Assembly: GCA_947449015.1 (NCBI GenBank)
Contig: CANFQA010000015.1
Span: 1-53,603, forward strand
Length of the DNA stretch: 53,603 nucleotides
Reading direction: 5' to 3'
DNA from: Microthrixaceae bacterium
GTDB lineage: Bacteria > Actinomycetota > Acidimicrobiia > Acidimicrobiales > Acidimicrobilacustridaceae
Below the pieces are notes generated by a model. That model ran no database searches. It saw only the letters and a list, made by a program, of their open reading frames with translations, and was not told where the DNA came from. A program made the translations under genes and the position numbers. Positions 47,841 through 53,603 of this stretch are shown piece after piece (position 1 is the stretch's first letter; every line of letters starts with the position of its first letter).

Positions 47841-48107
47841 TCAGAGCGAGACGGGGGTCTCGCCAATGACGTGAGCGGAGTCGCCTGAGTTGATGACTTC
47901 AGTAACACCCGGAACACGATCTTTCAGGATGCGCTCGAGCCCGGCCTTGAGGGTGACCGTCGAGGCGGGACAGGTGACACAGGCCCCAGTGAGTTCCACC
48001 GTGACCACGCCGGTGACTTCGTTGACGTCATGAAGCACCACATCGCCATTGTCGGCCTGAATTGCCGGACGGATGACCTCGATGACCTGTTCGACCTTGG
48101 CTCGCAC
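47841..48107 (-). CDS. NifU-like C-terminal domain Fe-S scaffold protein
   Basis: A single NifU-C/Nfu domain of 88 residues: VEQVIEVIRPAIQADNGDVVLHDVNEVTGVVTVELTGACVTCPASTVTLKAGLERILKDRVPGVTEV split here into N-terminal and C-terminal halves around the CxxC pair (ACVTCPAS). It would carry or deliver an Fe-S cluster. The longest open frame reaches 48176, but the GTG at 48107 is preferred: TAGACT lies 7 bases upstream and the shorter product matches the domain length exactly. Confidence 0.88.
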   Translation of the reverse strand: MRAKVEQVIEVIRPAIQADNGDVVLHDVNEVTGVVTVELTGACVTCPASTVTLKAGLERILKDRVPGVTEVINSGDSAHVIGETPVSL

Positions 48108-48114
48108 GACCACC

Positions 48115-48120
48115 AGTCTA
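48115..48120 (-). promoter_or_regulatory. -10 box of the NifU-like gene (leaderless)
   Basis: TAGACT on the minus strand, 7 bases before the GTG at 48107. Confidence 0.5.
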
Positions 48121-48178
48121 GGGAACTTGAGGCCCATGACCACCTTCGGCCGCTCGCGTGATCGGTGACGGGCCATGC

Positions 48179-48184
48179 GAGACT
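48179..48184 (+). promoter_or_regulatory. Candidate -10 box of the small membrane protein / MFS pair
   Basis: GAGACT lies exactly 6 bases before the ATG at 48191. It lacks the first T of the consensus but keeps the A and final T. Confidence 0.4.
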
Positions 48185-48190
48185 GATTTC

Positions 48191-48436
48191 ATGTCGCCAC
48201 TACTCCTCGCCCATCAGGGAGGTTGGGACGAAGCCCTCATGGTGCTCGTCCCCATCGGACTGTTCGCTTTCGTGCTGTTCATGGCGAATCGCCGTGCCGA
48301 GCGGGTCCGCTCTGAGCGCGAACGGCTCGCCCCCGATCAGCCCGTTCAAGCAAGCGAGAACCAAGCCAGCGAGAACCAAGCCAGCGAGAACCAAACAGGG
48401 GTCACGCCAACCGGCGCCGACGGGATAGGCGACTGA
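48191..48436 (+). CDS. Small single-pass membrane protein with ASENQ repeats (81 aa)
   Basis: No known family. A short N-terminus, one hydrophobic helix (ALMVLVPIGLFAFVLFMA), then a strongly basic stretch (NRRAERVRSERERL) fixing the tail in the cytoplasm. The tail contains three perfect ASENQ units encoded by an AGCGAGAACCAAGCC-type 15-base tandem repeat (48351-48396), a site prone to copy-number change. The stop codon is followed immediately by the GTG of the MFS gene, so the two are translationally coupled. Confidence 0.6.
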   Translation: MSPLLLAHQGGWDEALMVLVPIGLFAFVLFMANRRAERVRSERERLAPDQPVQASENQASENQASENQTGVTPTGADGIGD

Positions 48437-50086
48437 GTGCGGACCTCGGTCGTGACGAACCATGCGGTCGTCGACGACGCCGAGTTGGCGAAATGGATTC
48501 TCTCCCGCGAGGACCTCGTCATCGAATCATCCCCGACTGAAGAACTCGATGGCGTTGGTGGCGTCAGCTTCCACTTCGACGCGATCGATGGCCCGTTCCA
48601 CCAGTGGCATCGAACAGTCACCGTGTCTTCGGCCCTCGAGCGACCTTCGACATTCGAGCTCACCGAACGAATCGAACACCGCCTTGCCGTTCCGGTCTGG
48701 CATCCACTGTTCGCCATACCGATCCGTCGTCATTTGCGAAAACCCCCCGGTGCACGCACCCCGTGGTGGGCTCCGCCCGATGTACTCAGTCCACGAGCGG
48801 CCACTGTGCTCAGCTTGCTGTGTGTGTTCGGTCTCGTCGCCGGCTATCTCGGCACACTGATCACCCAGACCCTCACGTATGCCGCTGCTGAGTTCGGCGC
48901 CTCCAAGGGTGATCAAGGAACGCTTCTTGCCGCCGTGCGTATTGGCGTTTTGCTGTCGATGGTCATCGTGGCGAGTGCGGATCGCCGAGGGCGCCGATCG
49001 GTGCTCGCGGTGTCATTGGTGGCCGCATGTGTCATCACCGCGCTTGGTGCCGCTGCACCCGGCATGGTCTGGCTCGGAGCAACGCAGACCTTCGCTCGGG
49101 CATTCGCCACCGTCATTGGCCTCCTCGTCGCGATCGTCGCTGTGGAGGAAATGCCATCGGGCGCACGAGCATTCGCCGTCTCGGTACTGACGATGACAGC
49201 GGCGCTTGGCGCCGGGATCTGTGTGCTCAATCTTCTCTACGTTGATCTGACATCCGGAGCGTGGCGTCTCGCATACCTGCTTCCATTGCTGTTCATCCCG
49301 GTGTGCTGGCCCCTGCTTCGAACTTTGCCGGAGACTTTCCGGTTTAGTGCTCGGCGCGACGCCACACTCGCTGCTGGCACCGTCGCCGCCACACTTGCGC
49401 ATGAGCATCCCGAATCAGTGGCGATCACCGACACCTCGAACCTCCCGCTCACATCGCGTATCGACCGCAGACGGTTTGTGTTGCTCGCCGCATCGGGATT
49501 CCTCTGGTCGCTGTTCCTCGCGCCGGCAGCACAATTTCTCAATGAGTTCCTGCGAACCGAACGAGGGTTCTCCGGAGCCGGCATTGCCGTGTTCGTGCTT
49601 GCCACCAACACACCGGGCGGCATCGGCATTGTGCTTGGCGGCCGACTCGCTGATCGTCGCGGCCGCCGCCTCGTTGGTGCCATTGGTATCGCTGGTGGTG
49701 TGACGTTCACAGTCATCGCCTACCTGTCATGGGGGTGGCCGCTGTGGGTTGCATCGGTGGTGGCTTCGGTAATCGGCGCAATCGCTATTCCTGCACTCGC
49801 GGTCTATGGGCCCGAGCTGTTCCCCACACACCAACGCGGACGCGCCAATGGGGCGCTGCAGGTCGTTGGCGTGGCCGGAAGCAGCCTTGGACTGCTCTCG
49901 GCAGGCTGGCTCGCCGATCGAATCGGTGGTTTGGGCCCCGCCATTGCCGTGTTGGCAATCGGCCCTGCGATCCTCATCATCATTGTTCTGACGCTGTATC
50001 CCGAGACCGCCAATCGTCATCTCGAGGAGTTGAACCCCTCTGACGCCGGGCTCACCGACCAGTCAGGATCCTTCGGGCCTCAGTGA
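48437..50086 (+). CDS. MFS transporter with soluble N-terminal domain
   Basis: A 549-residue permease of the sugar-porter-like/MFS_1 type with about 12 hydrophobic segments from residue 118 on. Motif A-like loops are VASADRRGRRSVLAVSL and LGGRLADRRGRRLVGAIG; the C-terminal end has YGPELFPTHQRGRANGALQ and LYPETANRHLEEL, typical of sugar/organic-acid porters. The first 115 residues are soluble and resemble an SRPBCC-like fold (GVSFHFDAIDGPFHQWHRTVTV, ERIEHRLAVPVWHPLFAIPIRRHL), an unusual fusion. The start codon abuts the previous stop. The 3' end overlaps the convergent J-domain gene by 35 bases. Confidence 0.8.
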   Translation: MRTSVVTNHAVVDDAELAKWILSREDLVIESSPTEELDGVGGVSFHFDAIDGPFHQWHRTVTVSSALERPSTFELTERIEHRLAVPVWHPLFAIPIRRHLRKPPGARTPWWAPPDVLSPRAATVLSLLCVFGLVAGYLGTLITQTLTYAAAEFGASKGDQGTLLAAVRIGVLLSMVIVASADRRGRRSVLAVSLVAACVITALGAAAPGMVWLGATQTFARAFATVIGLLVAIVAVEEMPSGARAFAVSVLTMTAALGAGICVLNLLYVDLTSGAWRLAYLLPLLFIPVCWPLLRTLPETFRFSARRDATLAAGTVAATLAHEHPESVAITDTSNLPLTSRIDRRRFVLLAASGFLWSLFLAPAAQFLNEFLRTERGFSGAGIAVFVLATNTPGGIGIVLGGRLADRRGRRLVGAIGIAGGVTFTVIAYLSWGWPLWVASVVASVIGAIAIPALAVYGPELFPTHQRGRANGALQVVGVAGSSLGLLSAGWLADRIGGLGPAIAVLAIGPAILIIIVLTLYPETANRHLEELNPSDAGLTDQSGSFGPQ

Positions 50087-50780
50087 GTTCCGAGATGCGC
50101 CGGGCGGCATCATCGGCATCGGCTCCATGGTCGGGGTGCACCATGCGAAGCATCTCGCGATATCGACGCTGCACCTCTTTGGCTGCGGGCGCTGAGCCAG
50201 GCACAAGCGCGCTCGCCCCGGTTCCGGAGAACCCCAACTGATCAAGCGCCCACGCGGTCGGGTTCTCGAGCGCAGTTCGGCTCAACAGCGAGCCAGCACG
50301 CATGCCACTGAGTGACGCGATGAGATCGCCACCAATGGGCCCGACCCAATCGATCGATCTCCGCAAGGTGGCCATGACCGATCGGCGCTGTGCTCCATCG
50401 AGAGTGCCGGCGGCATACACCGCACCCAACACCTGTTGTTCGGGAGCGCCCTTGTCATCGAAGTCAAAGGTGAGAACCTCGCCATCGCCCAGCAGCCGAT
50501 GCGTTGACGCACTTAGCCCGATGGTGTCGACCTGGAGTCGGTGTCGAAGCCGGGGCTGCGCGATTCGACGCCCGTCCTCGAGTTCTCGGGTGAGATGACG
50601 CAGATCAGGCAGAAGTTCGGGATCGATGGCCGCAACATGCCGAGCCACGATGCCGCCAAGCAGGATTCCACCAAAACCGGGGGACGGGTCGCAGGGCAGA
50701 TCGGTGTCACCAAGGGCCACGCGCCTGGTGGGCGCATGGGGACGGGAGCAGTAGATCTCGAGTTCGGCCAGCACCACCAC
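50052..50780 (-). CDS. Protein with C-terminal DnaJ (J) domain (242 aa)
   Basis: The N-terminal 180 residues match no family I know; they are soluble, with beta-like strands ([26 protein letters not shown]). The C-terminal 60 residues form a short J-domain: [41 protein letters not shown], with the essential HPD loop intact. It should stimulate an Hsp70 (DnaK), with the N-terminal part recruiting a client. There is no signal or membrane helix. The GTG at 50780 follows TACCCT by 7 bases, so it is probably leaderless; two further GTG codons follow in frame order upstream-to-downstream. Confidence 0.72.
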   Translation of the reverse strand: MVVLAELEIYCSRPHAPTRRVALGDTDLPCDPSPGFGGILLGGIVARHVAAIDPELLPDLRHLTRELEDGRRIAQPRLRHRLQVDTIGLSASTHRLLGDGEVLTFDFDDKGAPEQQVLGAVYAAGTLDGAQRRSVMATLRRSIDWVGPIGGDLIASLSGMRAGSLLSRTALENPTAWALDQLGFSGTGASALVPGSAPAAKEVQRRYREMLRMVHPDHGADADDAARRISELTEARRILTGR

Positions 50781-50787
50781 GCCAGTG

Positions 50788-50793
50788 AGGGTA
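50788..50793 (-). promoter_or_regulatory. -10 box of the J-domain protein gene (leaderless)
   Basis: TACCCT on the minus strand, 7 bases before the GTG at 50780. Confidence 0.5.
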
Positions 50794-50891
50794 GTTCTGC
50801 GCCTGCCATGACGGTCAGTCGACCCACCGGGAATCGCGAGTGGCTCTACCCACTGGTCAACGGCAAAACAGTTGGACGGCGGCCCCCGAAC

Positions 50892-50897
50892 TATCGT
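50892..50897 (+). promoter_or_regulatory. -10 box of glpX (leaderless)
   Basis: TATCGT exactly 6 bases before the ATG at 50904. Confidence 0.6.
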
Positions 50898-50903
50898 GTC
50901 GCC

Positions 50904-51878
50904 ATGCCGAATCCTCCTCTCGACCGCAATCTCGCCCTCGACCTTGTTCGGGTCACCGAGGCCGCAGCCATGGCCGCCAGCAAGTGGATGGGCCGGGGCG
51001 ACAAGGAGGGTGCCGATGGCGCTGCAGTCGATGCAATGCGCCTCGCGCTCGGAACCGTCCCCATGGATGGCGTCGTCATCATCGGCGAGGGCGAAAAAGA
51101 CGAAGCCCCGATGCTCTACAACGGAGAGCGAATCGGCGACGGCACACCACCTCAGGTCGACATCGCAGTCGACCCCGTTGATGGCACCACGCTCACCTCG
51201 AAGGGTCGAGGCAATGCGCTGGCAGTGATCGCCCTGTCACCAAAGGGCACCATGTTCGACCCAGGTCCATGCGTGTACATGGAGAAGATCGCTGTGGGCC
51301 CTGAACTCGTTGGCGTCTGCGATCTCACTGCATCGCCCACCGACAACCTGCGTGCCGTGGCCAAGGCCAAGGGCATCGACATCACTGATGTCACCGCCGT
51401 CATCCTTGAGCGCGACCGCCATGACGATCTCATCGGCGAGGTTCGTCAGGCCGGTGCTCGCATCCGCCTCATTCCCGATGGCGATGTCGCCGGCGCGATC
51501 TCCACCGCGTGGCCCGATTCCGGCGCAGACATCCTCTTCGGCATTGGCGGCACGCCCGAGGGCGTCATTGCCGCCGCCGCACTCAAGAGCATGGGCGGCG
51601 AGCTGATCGGTCGCCTCTGGCCCCGCAATGATGACGAGCGTGCTCTCGCCATCGCTGCTGGGTACGACCTCGACAAGGTGCTCGGCACCGATGACCTCGT
51701 TGCGGGCGACAACTGCTTTTTCGCCGCCACCGGAATCACCGATGGTGAACTGGTCAAGGGCGTGCACTTCGGCCGCGACTTCGTCACCACCCAGTCGCTG
51801 GTAATGCGCTCGCGTTCAGGCACCGTTCGTTTGATGAACGCACGCCATCGCGCCGACAAGGTCGCTGAGAACATCTAA
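50904..51878 (+). CDS. glpX: Fructose-1,6-bisphosphatase class II
   Basis: The gluconeogenic phosphatase of most Actinobacteria (324 residues). Metal and substrate motifs are [46 protein letters not shown] and [36 protein letters not shown]. The ATG at 50904 is fixed by the TATCGT box 6 bases upstream; the open frame extends 120 codons further, but that stretch is antisense to the J-domain gene. It ends 14 bases before a hairpin terminator and faces the desaturase gene. Confidence 0.96.
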   Translation: MPNPPLDRNLALDLVRVTEAAAMAASKWMGRGDKEGADGAAVDAMRLALGTVPMDGVVIIGEGEKDEAPMLYNGERIGDGTPPQVDIAVDPVDGTTLTSKGRGNALAVIALSPKGTMFDPGPCVYMEKIAVGPELVGVCDLTASPTDNLRAVAKAKGIDITDVTAVILERDRHDDLIGEVRQAGARIRLIPDGDVAGAISTAWPDSGADILFGIGGTPEGVIAAAALKSMGGELIGRLWPRNDDERALAIAAGYDLDKVLGTDDLVAGDNCFFAATGITDGELVKGVHFGRDFVTTQSLVMRSRSGTVRLMNARHRADKVAENI

Positions 51879-51892
51879 CGCAAGGCATGCAA

Positions 51893-51914
51893 GGTCCGAA
51901 CTGTTCCTCGGACC
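51893..51914. terminator. Hairpin terminator between glpX and the desaturase gene
   Basis: GGTCCGA and TCGGACC form a perfect 7-bp stem with an 8-base loop, followed by CGTTTG on the plus strand. Its position between convergent genes supports a shared terminator. Confidence 0.6.
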
Positions 51915-51921
51915 CGTTTGA

Positions 51922-52782
51922 TCAAACTCGCGGTTTGTGGGTGGGTTGTTCGCGGGAACCAGCGAGCATCTCAGCTGAGGGAACTTTCAGATCGTGCACG
52001 ATGTGCAACCAACTGAGCACCTTCAACACGTAGAAGGTCATGTCGATCTCCCACCAGAAAAAGCCGTTTCGGGCCGAAGCCTGATGATGATGATGATTGT
52101 TATGCCAACCCTCACCCAAGGTGGCCACGGCAATAAGCGCCGAGTTCCGACTGGTGTCAGAGGTGGCATAGCGACGACGACCCATGACATGGGCCAGTGA
52201 GTTCACCAGGAAGGTGTCGTGCCACAGCACCACGGTGCTCAGGAAGAACCCGACGAACAAACCCGACCAGCCAGCGATCAAGAAGCAGGCGAGACCGGTC
52301 AACCAGGTGAACACGCCGTTGTACTTGTCGATGAACCGCAGTTCGGGATACTTCGCGAAATCACGAATGCGTTCGACCGGAATCTCGGCGTACTTCTCGC
52401 AGAGGATCCACCCCATGTGGCTCCACCAGAAGCCGCGCTTGGGTGAGTGAACATCAAGTTCGGTGTCGCTATAGCGATGGTGGTTGCGATGATGGCCCGC
52501 CCACCACAACGGACCCTTCTGCACGCAACTGACGCCGCCGAGTGCCAGGACGAATTGAAAGACTCGGCTCGTGCGATAGGACCGATGGGCGAAATAGCGG
52601 TGATAGCCAGCGGTGATGAACCACAGACGACCGAAGACCATGACAAGGAACAACGCGAATGCCCGCCAGGTCACACCGCTGATGAACGGACCGACAAATG
52701 CCACAACATGGAAGGCGAGAAATGGGATGGAAGCAACCCAGTTGACCTGCTCATCGGCGCCACGTGGGAATGAAGAATTCAT
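51922..52782 (-). CDS. Acyl-CoA/fatty acid delta-9-type desaturase
   Basis: A membrane di-iron desaturase (286 residues from ATG 52782). The three histidine boxes are present: HRYFAHRSYR, HHRNHHRYSDTE, and GEGWHNNHHHH. Four hydrophobic stretches flank them (FLAFHVVAFVGPFISGV, AFALFLVMVFGRLWFI, FTWLTGLACFLIAGWSGLFVGFFLSTVVL). It introduces a cis double bond into a saturated acyl chain and so adjusts membrane fluidity; the electron donor is not encoded nearby. The open frame reaches a GTG at 52932, but that would overlap the start of the divergent gene, so an internal start is more likely; the exact codon is uncertain. Confidence 0.9.
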   Translation of the reverse strand: MNSSFPRGADEQVNWVASIPFLAFHVVAFVGPFISGVTWRAFALFLVMVFGRLWFITAGYHRYFAHRSYRTSRVFQFVLALGGVSCVQKGPLWWAGHHRNHHRYSDTELDVHSPKRGFWWSHMGWILCEKYAEIPVERIRDFAKYPELRFIDKYNGVFTWLTGLACFLIAGWSGLFVGFFLSTVVLWHDTFLVNSLAHVMGRRRYATSDTSRNSALIAVATLGEGWHNNHHHHQASARNGFFWWEIDMTFYVLKVLSWLHIVHDLKVPSAEMLAGSREQPTHKPRV

Positions 52783-52912
52783 TGTTGGAGAAGCGGAGTG
52801 ATCGAGCAGGCCGACCTCGCCGCTACGGATATTCGTTGAATCAGATGATGCGGACACGTACACGCTTTCGGGCGATGGGGGGTTCGCTGAGGCTAACTGA
52901 CTGACTGCTCGG

Positions 52913-52918
52913 TAGGGT
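52913..52918 (+). promoter_or_regulatory. -10 box of the terminal membrane oxidoreductase gene (leaderless)
   Basis: TAGGGT exactly 6 bases before the GTG at 52925, no ribosome site. Confidence 0.6.
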
Positions 52919-52924
52919 GGCGCG

Positions 52925-53603
52925 GTGGACACGCGACACGCGCTTGCGGCGCTCGCCGGAACAGTCAGCGCCGGGTTCGCGCTCGCAATTGGCGAGGTGG
53001 TCTCCGCGTTCGGAACGCAGGGTCAATCACTTGTCGGATCTGTGGCCGGCGAAGTGGTTGATCAAACCCCGGGATCAGTCATCCATTCGGCAATTGAGGC
53101 CCTCGGCACCAATGACAAGCCGGTGCTGCTCACCATCATCGTGATGATCTGCCTCGTGCTCGGAGCTGCGCTCGGTGCCATCGCAATTCGTCGCCGATGG
53201 GTGATCGCACCAACCTTTGGGCTCGCCGCACTTGTTGGCCTGCTCGCCGGTTGGCGCGACCCAATCGCCACACATGGAATTGTCCTGCTCGCAGCAATTA
53301 CTGCGGCCATTGCCGGCACAGTCACGCTCACATTCCTCGTGAATCGGATACCCCAGCCCGCCCCGAACCCCGAACCCGATGGCGCAGTCCGCGTTCCAAT
53401 CCCCGGCGCCGGGGCAGGCGATCGACGTTCCTTTCTCGCCCTCACTGGAGCCGTCGGCGCTGGCGCAGTAGTTCTCGCTGCCGGTGGGCGCGCGCTTAGT
53501 GACAGGTCACGAAATGCCTCCAGCGGATCTGGTGCTGCTCCCCCACCTCCGCTGCCCGAGATGCCACCTTCGGTGGTCGCACCAGCCGGACTCGATGTGG
53601 CCG
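52925..53603 (+). CDS. Membrane-bound molybdopterin-dependent oxidoreductase-like protein, N-terminal part
   Basis: The gene runs off the right edge; 226 codons are visible without a stop. Four hydrophobic helices (ALAALAGTVSAGFALAIGEVVSAF, LLTIIVMICLVLGAALGAIAI, FGLAALVGLLAGW, IVLLAAITAAIAGTVTLTFLV) are followed by a twin-arginine-like DRRSFLALTGAVGAGAVVLAAGG segment and a proline-rich linker. This architecture matches actinobacterial sulfite-oxidase-like molybdopterin proteins that have an N-terminal membrane bundle, but the cofactor domain is outside the window, so the assignment is by pattern only. The GTG start is fixed by the TAGGGT box 6 bases upstream. Confidence 0.6.
   Translation, partial: MDTRHALAALAGTVSAGFALAIGEVVSAFGTQGQSLVGSVAGEVVDQTPGSVIHSAIEALGTNDKPVLLTIIVMICLVLGAALGAIAIRRRWVIAPTFGLAALVGLLAGWRDPIATHGIVLLAAITAAIAGTVTLTFLVNRIPQPAPNPEPDGAVRVPIPGAGAGDRRSFLALTGAVGAGAVVLAAGGRALSDRSRNASSGSGAAPPPPLPEMPPSVVAPAGLDVA

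Noticed and set aside
50541-50903. Upstream extension of the glpX frame
   Set aside because: It lies antisense to the J-domain gene and is not GlpX-like; TATCGT and the ATG at 50904 mark the true start.

Overview
The window is a gene-dense, high-GC bacterial chromosome segment. Several features point to an actinobacterium, most likely of the class Acidimicrobiia (inferred from gene content and style, not proven): a PASTA-domain Ser/Thr kinase, the IclR-type regulator next to leuCD, the ligA / MetE-like / mnmA / cysteine desulfurase order, class II (GlpX) fructose-bisphosphatase, and many leaderless ATG/GTG starts preceded by a TANNNT -10 box. Nearly all of it is coding. No CRISPR array, IS element, prophage, rRNA or tRNA was seen.

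Layout. 1-5.1 kb: end of an L,D-transpeptidase, then leuB, ilvE, cimA and a small hypothetical gene on the minus strand, and greA divergent from leuB. 5.1-9.4 kb: two alpha/beta hydrolases, an exopolyphosphatase and an NdgR-like IclR regulator. 9.4-14.9 kb: leuC-leuD facing leuA and serA. 15-21 kb: S9 peptidase, aspartate-type aminotransferase, serC and a TolB-like propeller protein. 21-27 kb: an SDR, metY, ilvC, ilvN and ilvB. 27-31 kb: small lipoprotein and gatB-gatA-gatC. 31-36 kb: SCP2 protein, MFS pump, PASTA kinase, small membrane protein and HAD hydrolase. 36-43 kb: ligA, MetE-like protein, membrane protein, mnmA, cysteine desulfurase and methyltransferase. 43-53.6 kb: SRPBCC protein, rhomboid protease, enoyl-CoA hydratase, secreted protein, MeaB GTPase, NifU-like protein, small membrane protein, MFS transporter, J-domain protein, glpX, acyl desaturase and the start of a molybdopterin oxidoreductase-like membrane protein.

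The window carries most of the branched-chain amino acid pathway: ilvB/N/C, leuA/B/C/D, cimA and ilvE. No ilvD or ilvA is present here. CimA beside leuB and ilvE suggests that 2-ketobutyrate for isoleucine can come from pyruvate via citramalate. Serine synthesis (serA, serC) and sulfhydrylation (metY) lie among these genes.

The most interesting content is regulatory. The leuA and ilvB transcripts each begin with a tiny leader peptide rich in the cognate codons (MCTHNNFSELLLR and MSKTVITSNSLVVVLR), followed by alternative hairpins ending in a terminator, which is classical attenuation. The leuA leader peptide itself appears to be translated from a leaderless or nearly leaderless RNA. About twenty genes have a -10 box 6-8 bases before an ATG or GTG and no ribosome binding site, and this rule corrects several starts. 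Downstream of ilvC is an exact 40-bp-period tandem repeat of the gene's own 3' end, forming RNA hairpins.
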